Translations under genes and position numbers: made by a program
Part shown: piece after piece, positions 1-6,682 of the stretch
Layout of the letters: each line of letters begins with the position of its first letter
How positions within the stretch are numbered: position 1 is the stretch's first letter
Source: Saprospiraceae bacterium
GTDB taxonomy: Bacteria; Bacteroidota; Bacteroidia; Chitinophagales; Saprospiraceae
Direction of reading: 5' to 3'
Assembly (NCBI GenBank): GCA_013361075.1
Contig: JABWAJ010000319.1
Location: 1 to 6,682, forward strand
DNA: 6,682 bases
Notes under the pieces: generated by a model
Databases searched by the model: none
Told to the model about the DNA's origin: nothing
The model's input: only the letters and a program-made list of their open reading frames with translations

Positions 1-3000
1 ATTGGAAATCCAAGGATGACATCGGTGCCTGAGAAAGTAATTGCGCCACCAGCAGTAACAGTCTGACGCGAGGACGAGCCGCCTCCAAACGGCCCTGTAC
101 TGATACTTCGGGTAGCATCTCCAACCAAAGTGGCATGCCTTGAAGCTACTTTATCGTTCGCAGCCCCGGAAGGTTCGTTAAACTGATAATAGCTGACCAG
201 ATTGGGCTGGTTTTGTGGCGACAAGGTCAAGTGCATGAGTTCGCGGATTTCATTTTGGGTCAAACTTTTGTTCCACACCGCGACTTCGTCAATTTCTCCT
301 TTAAAATAACGGGATCCCTGGTCATACCCAATTTTTACCGGCGTGTCAAAAGCTTCAGCAGGGTGGGCGGCAGTTCGGGTAACCGCCAATCCATTCATGT
401 AAACCTTGGCATCGGAAGGAGTAATCACCAGTGCGATATGTGTCCAGACATTATCAGGCACTGTAAAGCCTGTGTTAAAGCCATACGAACCGGCAGCATC
501 GTTCCAGGTGTACCGGAGCTGATTGCCGGAGGTGATACTCAGTCCTGAGCTGGTGGTGCCTCCGCGAGCATACACAATGCCGGCAAAATCTACCTGCGCG
601 CCGTTGCGCTTGATCCATGCCGTCATGCTTACTGTATTGGAATTCAGATTCAGGTTGGTTCCCGGGACGGCATAGTCTCCGCTACCGTCTAAAATTAAAG
701 CATTTCCGGGAATGGTATCGGCAGCACAAAGATTTCCCAAGGGCAGGTTGTTGATCAAATCTGCCACCGTACGGGTTGTTGTTCCATTGGCATCCGTTAC
801 GGTGAGGGTTGCTGTATAAAATCCCGGGGTTGTGCCCAATACGACCCTTGGATTGCGGATATCGGGGTCGCTGATCCACAATGGTGCCGGCGAAATCTCC
901 CAGTGATAAGTTGCGCTTCCATTCACCACCGAATAACTTTCTAATTGCAAGGTATCGCGGCCACAGGAAGGCGTGGCATTATCAACCATAGGCTGAACCA
1001 GGGTAGTCGTTGAAGGCGTATAAAGGTCAGCTTCCCAAATACCATTGCCCGTACCTATCCGAAGCTTGCCACCTTTGTAAAATGGCTTTGCAAAAACGCC
1101 TCCAAAATCGCCGTACAGCCCTAAGGGTAAGCCCGTATTATACAAAACCCAGTCTGAAGCCGTATTGTCGCGGTAATAAACCTTTCCGCCACTTCCACTG
1201 ACGAAATAAACGCCTCCATTGGTTCCTAACTGATGAAGGATATCGGTAGCGTCCACATTATTGAGCGTAGCCGTGGTCCAGTTGGTCCAGGTAGCGCCAC
1301 CGTCAGTGGATTTGAATATTTTCTGTCCGTTGGGGCCGCTCCTAAAGCCCCACCAAATGGTATTGGGATCCGAACCGCTCATAGAGATTTTTGAAATGCG
1401 GCGCTGGGAAGCAGTTAAAGTTCCGGGGTTGGCACATTGGACCCAGTTTGCACCACCATCAGTCGTTTTCCAAAGCTCTCCATCGTTAGGGCCAGTGGTT
1501 TGTACTGTAAAATATATCACATTAGGGTTAGCACGGGAAACTTCGATGTACCTGATTTTAGCATTCGCATTACTGTGTGTGAACAAAGCTGAAAAAGTAA
1601 GCCCGTTGTCGGTCGTTTTCCAGAATTGGTTGCCGTTCCCCAAATAATAGGTGTACATATAGCGGGGATCCCATTTTTGCTCCGCGCCTTCCATTGGAAA
1701 AAAACCTTCATTTGGCCATTTGGTCACGTTAAAGGATCCAACAGGCAGGTTATTGGTAGCAGGCAAAATCCTGCCACCTAGGTCAGAAAAATAGGTTAAG
1801 GAAGGGTTACCGGGATTGACATAACCCGTTGGGGCTTCCCCGCCACCAATGCGCAAATAGTCGCCGGCGGGATAACTTTCGCGCCAGGCCACATTACCGT
1901 TGTGATAGCGGCCACCCACAAGAACGTCTTCGTTCCAGCCAGCGTCAAAACCCCAGTGTTCTGATCCGCGCATGTTGTTGATCCGCACGAAATAGTTGGC
2001 CGATGGTAAAGTAAAAAAATCAGTGGAAAGATTGATCCCTCCGTCCGTAACAATCCAGGCATCGCTGCCGCGGACCACCATTTCCTGAATATCGGGATGG
2101 ATGCTAAATGCACCGCAATAACCGCCCAGCAAGCTGTAATTAACTCCGCCATCAACCGATTTAAAAGAGGTAGTTGTACCCAAAATGATATGATCGGCAT
2201 TGGTATGGGAAGCCGCAATGGACAAATCGAAAAAACCCTGTCCGTTGGTCATGCTTAATGGACCTGTCGTACAAGGGCCAATTAACCCGGTTTCATTGCT
2301 GGCCGCTATGATGGTCCAGGTTTCCCCTGCGTCATCGCTGCGCATCACGCGTGGCCCCATTCCTGTAAGTAAAACAGCATATATCCGATTATTATCGGCG
2401 GGTGTAACCGTTAAACGACCACCTCCGTCTGTCAGTCCCGTAATCCATCCTGTTGAGCGGATAGACCAGGTTTGGCCCCCGTCGGTGGATTTCCAAAATT
2501 CACAAAGGTCAAGCACTGTATTTTCTACAAGCACATAGGCAATGGAAGGATCGCCTGGCTTAAAAGCAACATCGTAGGCTCTTTTATTCAAAACATTGGT
2601 CCACACATTGCCTGCTGAACGACGTTGCAGACTGGTACCGGCTGCCAATACCACATCGGGCTCGTTTGGTTTTATTTTGATGTCTTCACACTGAAAATTA
2701 GCAATATTTCTGACTTCAGTCCAGGTGGCTCCACCATCAGTAGTTCTGGAAATTTTGTTTGGATATTCCGAGACATAAACCGTATCAGGGTTGGTGGGGT
2801 GAATGGCAATGGCCCCTATGTTATTGGTGAAGTACTGATCTCCAACCGGGGACCAGGTTAAGCCCTTGTCCGTCGTTTTGCCGACAACGCCCGTTTCAGT
2901 GCCATAATAGAGCACATCCGGATTGCTGGGGGCAACATCCAGACAATAGACATTTGCCTGCCAGGGTGCAAGCGGTTGAGCGGCATTGTCATTTTGCCTG

Positions 3001-3443
3001 AAACGTGTAATTACCGGCCCCAGGTAGCTCCAGGCAGAACCGCTTGATTTTTCCTCCTGATTCAAGGGCTGCACAAAATCTTTATCGGTTTTTATGCTAA
3101 AATCCAAAGTCCCGTCGGACATGAGATAGGGGTAAACCCTGGCGCGCCAGCGGACATAATATTTTTGATATTTTTTGTAATAGCCAAAGGTCTCTTTCAG
3201 CGCTTCGCTTGCACCGTCGCCTGCTTTGGCTACTTCCGCTTTTAAAGAATCAAATTTAAGCTGCCAGGGGGCAAATGCCCGGTCGAGTTCGAATACATTC
3301 AACGCCGCATCATTGTTGTATAACTTTCTTGCCCATTCGGGCATATCGGCGGATAGTGGAAGTCGGTTTGCGCGGTTAGGTTGCTGGGCATACCCAAACG
3401 TGAGAAGGCAAGCAAATAGAATTAGTGCGTAAATTTTTTTCAT
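1..3443 (-). CDS. Large secreted Asp-box beta-propeller / PKD-like / LamG protein, probable T9SS cargo (3' end beyond window)
   Basis: One uninterrupted frame runs from the ATG at 3443-3441 to the window edge, giving 1147 residues and no stop. Residues 1-19 form a signal peptide (MKKIYALILFACLLTFGYA, then QQ). Residues 25-110 are a charged helical stretch ending in a KYYVRWRARVYP motif around W99, like the N-terminus of many Bacteroidota sortilin-like exported proteins. Asp-box motifs (S/T-x-D-x-G-x-T-W) end near residues 197, 241, 326, 376, 436, 617, 667 and 719, with a degenerate TDGGIN near 471. This fits one or two large beta-propellers over about 150-790. A PKD-like domain follows (about 820-900), then a LamG/concanavalin-like domain (about 913-1100; GEIDEVAVWN and YYQFNE are typical). 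A T9SS sorting tail probably lies outside the window; that is inference. Likely role: surface or extracellular glycan or protein binding, or a GH74/sialidase-like hydrolase. No catalytic assignment is possible from sequence alone. Confidence 0.93.
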   Translation of the reverse strand, partial: MKKIYALILFACLLTFGYAQQPNRANRLPLSADMPEWARKLYNNDAALNVFELDRAFAPWQLKFDSLKAEVAKAGDGASEALKETFGYYKKYQKYYVRWRARVYPYLMSDGTLDFSIKTDKDFVQPLNQEEKSSGSAWSYLGPVITRFRQNDNAAQPLAPWQANVYCLDVAPSNPDVLYYGTETGVVGKTTDKGLTWSPVGDQYFTNNIGAIAIHPTNPDTVYVSEYPNKISRTTDGGATWTEVRNIANFQCEDIKIKPNEPDVVLAAGTSLQRRSAGNVWTNVLNKRAYDVAFKPGDPSIAYVLVENTVLDLCEFWKSTDGGQTWSIRSTGWITGLTDGGGRLTVTPADNNRIYAVLLTGMGPRVMRSDDAGETWTIIAASNETGLIGPCTTGPLSMTNGQGFFDLSIAASHTNADHIILGTTTSFKSVDGGVNYSLLGGYCGAFSIHPDIQEMVVRGSDAWIVTDGGINLSTDFFTLPSANYFVRINNMRGSEHWGFDAGWNEDVLVGGRYHNGNVAWRESYPAGDYLRIGGGEAPTGYVNPGNPSLTYFSDLGGRILPATNNLPVGSFNVTKWPNEGFFPMEGAEQKWDPRYMYTYYLGNGNQFWKTTDNGLTFSALFTHSNANAKIRYIEVSRANPNVIYFTVQTTGPNDGELWKTTDGGANWVQCANPGTLTASQRRISKISMSGSDPNTIWWGFRSGPNGQKIFKSTDGGATWTNWTTATLNNVDATDILHQLGTNGGVYFVSGSGGKVYYRDNTASDWVLYNTGLPLGLYGDFGGVFAKPFYKGGKLRIGTGNGIWEADLYTPSTTTLVQPMVDNATPSCGRDTLQLESYSVVNGSATYHWEISPAPLWISDPDIRNPRVVLGTTPGFYTATLTVTDANGTTTRTVADLINNLPLGNLCAADTIPGNALILDGSGDYAVPGTNLNLNSNTVSMTAWIKRNGAQVDFAGIVYARGGTTSSGLSITSGNQLRYTWNDAAGSYGFNTGFTVPDNVWTHIALVITPSDAKVYMNGLAVTRTAAHPAEAFDTPVKIGYDQGSRYFKGEIDEVAVWNKSLTQNEIRELMHLTLSPQNQPNLVSYYQFNEPSGAANDKVASRHATLVGDATRSISTGPFGGGSSSRQTVTAGGAITFSGTDVILGFP

Positions 3444-3476
3444 AACAATGAGGATTATTACAATTTCTAAAAAAAG

Positions 3477-3505
3477 CAAAGTAAAAAGGTTTCTGGGACG
3501 TGCAA
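3477..3505 (-). promoter_or_regulatory. Candidate Bacteroidota promoter for the large exported protein
   Basis: Read on the minus strand, TTG (3505-3503) is followed after 18 bases by TTACTTTG (3484-3477). This is one mismatch from the Bacteroidota -7 consensus TAnnTTTG, at close to the usual spacing. It would start transcription near 3470, leaving a leader of about 26 nt before the ATG at 3443. No Shine-Dalgarno sequence is evident, which is normal in this phylum. The region is A/T rich, so a chance match is possible. Confidence 0.38.
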
Positions 3506-3516
3506 GAAAATTTCCG

Positions 3517-3535
3517 GCCTACAAAAAGGCTACAA
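3517..3535. repeat. Direct repeat CTACAA at 11 bp period, possible operator
   Basis: CTACAA occurs at 3519-3524 and again at 3530-3535, each preceded by G-C-rich bases (GCCTACAA and GGCTACAA). The start-to-start spacing is 11 bp, close to one helical turn, so both copies would face the same side of the DNA. The pair lies 14-30 bp upstream of the -33 element proposed for the minus-strand gene, where an activator would commonly bind. The repeat is seen directly; its function as an operator is inference. Confidence 0.3.
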
Positions 3536-3548
3536 GGCATTGAAAAAT

Positions 3549-3573
3549 GAATTTTTTTTGCAAAAAAAAATTC
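3549..3573. repeat. A/T-tract palindrome immediately upstream of the regulator start
   Basis: GAA followed by eight T and G (3549-3560) is mirrored by C, nine A and TTC (3561-3573), giving a near-perfect inverted repeat centred on GC at 3560/3561. It ends four bases before the ATG of the TPR regulator, so in RNA it would form a weak A-U hairpin right over the translation start; in DNA it is a strongly bent A/T tract. It could be an autoregulatory operator or a translation control element, or simply reflect base composition. No TAnnTTTG promoter was found for the regulator in this gap. Confidence 0.45.
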
Positions 3574-3577
3574 GTTT

Positions 3578-5200
3578 ATGGAGCGATTTTTTTGCCTGCC
3601 CTTTTTTGTTATTATTTCTGTATGCTATATCAATGGACAGGTTTCATTCAAGGATAGCCTGATCCTGTCGAATCCGGTTAAACCGGGTTCCAATTATTCC
3701 TTTGAAGAAAAAGTTAAGGTACACCGCAGTTATTTGGAAAAAGCAATTTTTCAAAAAAAATCACTGGAACAATTGTTTGGCAGAATTTACCTGTTTTCGG
3801 ATTATATGCTCGCGCTGGATTATAGTGAAGCTTCCCGCCATCTTTTAGAAGCAGAACGCATTGCAGAAGTATCCGGGCGGCAGGACTGGGCCGGCGAAGT
3901 ACTCTCGCGAAAAGCCATCCTGTTTGTCAGAATGAAAAAAATAGAGGAAGCAGTGAAACAGCTTGAGGAAGCCGCCCGGATATTCGGCCAATTGCGAGAT
4001 ACACTTAAAATGGCCGAGTGCATAGAGCAATTGGGGGCTACTTATATTCAGGCTGGAAACCCGGGCAAAGCAAAAGAACAGTACAAACTGGCCTTGCCGT
4101 TGCTGGAGCGATTTGGCGACAAATCACATATGCGTGTTGTATATGGAAATTATAGCAATGTTTTTATGCTTCAAAATCAACCTGAAAAAGCTATTGTCTA
4201 TCTTCAAAAATCTTTGGCAATTAACCAAAAATCAGGCGACCGGGGGAAAAAAGCTCAGGACCTTGGAGACCTCGGTAATGCTTATGTATTGCTAAAAAAC
4301 TATGATAAGGCATTTGCGTGTTTTCAGGAGTCCTTAGCAATAGCCCAGGAATTAAACCTTCTGGAAGTGGTCTTTGTAACCTATTCTGATATGGCTGAAG
4401 CTTATGAAAGAATGGGCAATTTTCGCGAAGCTTATGCATATTTTAAAAAATACCATGCCCTTCGCGATAGCGCCATCGGGTTAGAAACCCAAGCGAAAAT
4501 TGCAGAACTGGAAGCACTGTATGAAAGTGAGAAAAAAGAACTGGCTCTTCAAAAAAGCCAAAACGAATTGGCAAATGCGAAACAATCCGTTCGATACCAC
4601 ATCGTTTTAGTATTTTTTGCTTTGTTCATCCTATTTGTTTTGGCGCTTATTATTCTTAAAACCAGACAAGACCGCACCCGAAAAATAAAAATTTATGAAG
4701 CACAGGAAAAGAATTTTCAGCAGGAACTGAAGTTAAAAGAATTGGAGCAAACGCAACTTTCCCAGCGATTTGCTGCCCGTCAGAAAGATTTGACCGACCT
4801 GGCACTCGATATTGACCGAAAAAACGATTTTGTTAAGGTATTACTGCAAAAAATCGAGGCGCTTTCTCCCAATATTCAACCTTCGCGGCTTAGTGAACTA
4901 TATGCCTTACAACAATTTATTTTAAGCTATCAACAACTCGATTCGCAAAGGAATATTTTTCAGAAAAATATTGAAGAATTAAACCACGAGTTTTTCGAAA
5001 AATTAACGGCCAGGTTTGGGGAATTGACTCAATCAGAAAAAGAGGTCTGTGGATTACTTCGATTGAATCTGTCCAATAAAGAAATCGCGTTGATCAAAAA
5101 TATTTCGCCCAACTCGGCCAAAATGGCGCGGTATCGGTTGCGCAAACGCCTTAATCTGAATGAAGATGACGATATTATTGCTTTTTTGCAGGCGTTTTGA
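3578..5200 (+). CDS. Membrane-spanning TPR protein with C-terminal LuxR-like HTH (transcriptional regulator)
   Basis: This intact 540-residue protein has the architecture of a widespread Bacteroidota regulator family. Residues 1-20 are a signal peptide or N-terminal membrane segment. About six TPR units span roughly 65-300 (for example A154-Y156/A165 and G233-Y236/A245). A helical coiled-coil stretch follows at about 303-335, a single transmembrane helix at 342-360 (VLVFFALFILFVLALII, then KTRQDRTRK), and a second coiled coil at about 365-410. The LuxR/GerE-like HTH lies at 483-527: LTQSEKEVCGLLRLNLSNKE, then an ISPNSAKMARYRLRKRL recognition region. Expected topology puts the TPRs in the periplasm and the HTH in the cytoplasm, so the protein could pass an envelope signal directly to DNA. 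It is divergent from the large exported protein, which is a natural candidate target (inference). The start follows a 134 bp gap and gives a clean leader; no Shine-Dalgarno is visible. Confidence 0.93.
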   Translation: MERFFCLPFFVIISVCYINGQVSFKDSLILSNPVKPGSNYSFEEKVKVHRSYLEKAIFQKKSLEQLFGRIYLFSDYMLALDYSEASRHLLEAERIAEVSGRQDWAGEVLSRKAILFVRMKKIEEAVKQLEEAARIFGQLRDTLKMAECIEQLGATYIQAGNPGKAKEQYKLALPLLERFGDKSHMRVVYGNYSNVFMLQNQPEKAIVYLQKSLAINQKSGDRGKKAQDLGDLGNAYVLLKNYDKAFACFQESLAIAQELNLLEVVFVTYSDMAEAYERMGNFREAYAYFKKYHALRDSAIGLETQAKIAELEALYESEKKELALQKSQNELANAKQSVRYHIVLVFFALFILFVLALIILKTRQDRTRKIKIYEAQEKNFQQELKLKELEQTQLSQRFAARQKDLTDLALDIDRKNDFVKVLLQKIEALSPNIQPSRLSELYALQQFILSYQQLDSQRNIFQKNIEELNHEFFEKLTARFGELTQSEKEVCGLLRLNLSNKEIALIKNISPNSAKMARYRLRKRLNLNEDDDIIAFLQAF

Positions 5201-5251
5201 ACAGGTTATCATACCCCTCAGAGATGCCCAATACCTGACCTGATAGGAACC

Positions 5252-5678
5252 TTACTCCCCTGCAGTTGGATTCACTACGACCCGGCGCAAAATACGTTGG
5301 TCATCCAATTGAATCACCAGCGTATAAACACCAGCGCTATTGGAAATACGCATGTTGTGGGTAGCCGGATTACTGGCAACCAAACGCTCCCGGGTGACCA
5401 ATTCATCAAGGACACTGAATACGTGAATGGTGCCTGGCATTCCGGCATGTACATACAGTTTTCCGGCTGGCTCACATTGGCTGCGATGCGCACTATGGCT
5501 GCGTCGTCGTTAGTGATCGTACCCGTTTGTGGTGAGCCTGCAACCCAAATGCCGGAAGGGGCAGTAGCAGTAAACCTAAACTTGTACCTTCAGCCGTAGC
5601 GCCGCCTGCCGGAATGGTGATCGGGCTTGCACCATTAGCCGGATAATCCGTATCTGATGCAGCTGTGCCACCAACAGT
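5252..5678 (-). pseudogene. Remnant of a Calx-beta / T9SS sorting-domain protein (frameshifted, 5' end missing)
   Basis: Three consecutive pieces in three different minus-strand frames read as the end of one exported protein. From 5678 to about 5577 the translation contains GGTAASDTDYPANGASPITI, a Calx-beta strand pattern. From about 5577 to 5465 a second frame gives TAPSGIWVAGSPQTGTITND, the usual end of a Calx-beta domain. From about 5473 to the TAA at 5254-5252 a third frame gives AGKLYVHAG, then SAGVYTLVIQLDDQRILRRV and VVN, a type A T9SS C-terminal sorting domain. An in-frame TAA (5681-5679) lies directly before the first piece, and no start or signal peptide was found. A 62-residue ORF from the ATG at 5440 exists, but it is only the tail and lacks export signals, so it is unlikely to be a functional gene. 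It converges on the TPR regulator with 51 bp between the stops. Sequencing errors could explain the frame changes, but not the missing 5' part. Confidence 0.8.
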
Positions 5679-5732
5679 TTATTGAATTTTAAAAATCAGG
5701 TTTTTGTACCCTAATCGGATAACTTTCAGAAG

Positions 5733-5762
5733 TTGGTCAGTTACCAGCGGCGGATACTTTTG
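5733..5762 (+). promoter_or_regulatory. Candidate Bacteroidota promoter upstream of the alpha/beta hydrolase
   Basis: TTG at 5733-5735 is followed after exactly 19 bases by TACTTTTG at 5755-5762. This is a full match to the Bacteroidota primary sigma factor pattern (TTG, about 19 bases, TAnnTTTG). Transcription would start near 5769, giving a leader of about 150 nt before the hydrolase ATG. The rest of the 5679-5918 spacer shows no gene, convincing hairpin or RNA element. Confidence 0.5.
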
Positions 5763-5918
5763 CCGGAGAAAATAAATGTCAGTATATGACCTTTAAAAAT
5801 CTACACCACTTAACTACGTTCACCCTTAAAGATTTTAGATTTATTCCCAATTTGAAATTATTCTCCTAACTTTCCTGCTGATCTCATTCTCAAACAAGCG
5901 TTTTACCAACTACTGCTT

Positions 5919-6682
5919 ATGTACTGGCTTTTACTCCTTTTTCCGCTGGCAGCCATCTACGCAGGCATAAGCGCCGTATTTTACGTATTCCAGCATTTTT
6001 TCTTTTTCCGCCCGGAGCGGCTGCCTACCGATTTCAAATACCAGTATTCCTTTGATTTTGAAGAAAAAACCTTCGAAATGGAAGATGGCGGGAGCATCAA
6101 CGCCGTTTTTTTTCGGGTACCCAACAGCCGGGGCGTCATTTATTACCTCAAAGGCAACTCGCGCAGCATCAAAGGCTGGGCCAAATTTGCCCGCGATTTT
6201 ATGAGCAACGGCTACGATTTTTTCATGATGGACTACCGCGGCTTCGGAAAAAGCCGGGGCAAACGCACCGAACAAATCCTGTACAATGACGCACAGGATT
6301 TATACAATTGGCTCAAACGCAGCTATCCGGAAGATAAAATTGTGGTCTATGGCCGCTCAATGGGCTCCGGTATTGCTGCACGTGTCGCCTCCTGGAACAG
6401 GCCGCGTATGCTCATTCTGGACGCGCCGTACTTCAGTTTTTACCACCAGATCAAACGCTATGGTTTTTTGTTGCCGCTGCGTTGGTTGTTGCGCTACCAG
6501 ATTCGAACTGACTGGTTCATCAAAAAAATCGAATTTCCGGTTTACCTCCTGCATGGCACCCGTGACCGGCTCATTCCATATAAGCACAGCCAGTTATTGC
6601 AGCAGGTTAATCCCCGGCACGTTCACCTGCTCACCATCGAAGGCGGTGGTCACAACAACCTGACTGATTTTGCCACCTACCA
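5919..6682 (+). CDS. Membrane-anchored alpha/beta hydrolase, BEM46/ABHD13-like (3' end beyond window)
   Basis: The frame is open from the ATG at 5919 to the window edge, giving 254 residues. The N-terminus (MYWLLLLFPLAAIYAGISAV) is a single hydrophobic anchor, followed by an FFFFRPERLP linker. The hydrolase core shows YYLKGNSRSIKGW (oxyanion region, about 75-87), MDYRGFGKSRG (about 105-115), the nucleophile elbow GRSMGSG with Ser147, the acid in GTRDRLIP (Asp216) and the base in GGGHNN (His245). The complete Ser-Asp-His triad is therefore present. Family members of this type are usually around 260-280 residues, so only the last few residues should be missing. The substrate cannot be read from the sequence; relatives are serine esterases or thioesterases anchored to the membrane. 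It is preceded by its own promoter candidate and by the broken T9SS gene on the other strand, so no operon link to the regulator is supported. Confidence 0.92.
   Translation, partial: MYWLLLLFPLAAIYAGISAVFYVFQHFFFFRPERLPTDFKYQYSFDFEEKTFEMEDGGSINAVFFRVPNSRGVIYYLKGNSRSIKGWAKFARDFMSNGYDFFMMDYRGFGKSRGKRTEQILYNDAQDLYNWLKRSYPEDKIVVYGRSMGSGIAARVASWNRPRMLILDAPYFSFYHQIKRYGFLLPLRWLLRYQIRTDWFIKKIEFPVYLLHGTRDRLIPYKHSQLLQQVNPRHVHLLTIEGGGHNNLTDFATY

Noticed and set aside
1517..2218. Minus-strand ORFs at 1517-1711 and 1796-2218
   Set aside because: They are out-of-frame readings of the same strand as the large exported protein; that frame explains the region fully.
213..2861. Several plus-strand ORFs of 60-130 codons (213-548, 1010-1201, 1261-1647, 2200-2538, 2625-2861)
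   Set aside because: They lie antisense to the continuous 1147-residue minus-strand frame, which has clear domains. Their translations are low-complexity mirrors of the Asp-box and LamG coding DNA.
3820..4439. ORFs on both strands inside the regulator (3820-4023, 3845-4030, 4113-4295, 4221-4439)
   Set aside because: All are alternative frames of the TPR-coding sequence and show no family features.
5201..5251. Possible bidirectional terminator between the convergent regulator and remnant
   Set aside because: No stable stem or T-run could be found in the 51 bp; the ACCTGACCTGAT stretch is a short direct, not inverted, repeat.
5297..5599. Plus-strand ORF of 100 codons
   Set aside because: It is antisense to the Calx-beta/T9SS remnant, whose minus-strand pieces are recognisable; the plus-strand translation is not.
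5796..5852. AAAATCT ... AGATTTT inverted repeat as a possible terminator or RNA hairpin
   Set aside because: The arms are only seven A/T-rich bases with a long loop and no GC-rich stem or following U-run; this is expected by chance in A/T-rich spacer DNA.
5931..6663. ORFs at 5931-6275 (-), 6286-6663 (+) and 6357-6587 (-)
   Set aside because: They are shadows of the alpha/beta hydrolase, which has a full catalytic triad in its own frame.

Overview
The window looks like a chromosomal segment from a Bacteroidota bacterium. The phylum is well supported: one gene encodes a large secreted protein of the kind exported by the type IX secretion system (T9SS), a T9SS C-terminal sorting tail survives in a broken gene, the regulator is a TPR/transmembrane/LuxR-like HTH protein typical of this phylum, and two promoter candidates fit the Bacteroidota pattern (TTG, about 19 bases, TAnnTTTG). 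A Saprospiria- or Chitinophagia-like environmental lineage is a guess from protein style only.

Layout. (1) 1-3443, minus strand: the first 1147 residues of a very large exported protein, open at the window edge. It has a signal peptide, a helical N-terminal region, a beta-propeller section with at least eight recognisable Asp-box motifs, a PKD-like domain and a LamG/concanavalin-like domain. (2) 3444-3577: a divergent intergenic region with a minus-strand promoter candidate, a hexamer repeated at 11 bp spacing, and an A/T palindrome just before the next start codon. (3) 3578-5200, plus strand: an intact 540-residue membrane-spanning TPR regulator with a C-terminal HTH. (4) 5252-5678, minus strand: a decayed gene end (Calx-beta piece plus T9SS tail) in three different frames and without a start. 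(5) 5679-5918: a spacer with a good promoter match. (6) 5919-6682, plus strand: a membrane-anchored alpha/beta hydrolase cut by the window edge just after its catalytic histidine.

How they may work together. The regulator is transcribed divergently from the giant exported protein, and the 134 bp between them carries repeat elements. This makes it plausible, but unproven, that the regulator controls the exported protein. The hydrolase has its own promoter candidate and looks like an unrelated housekeeping-type gene. No RNA genes, CRISPR arrays, insertion sequences or clear rho-independent terminators were seen.
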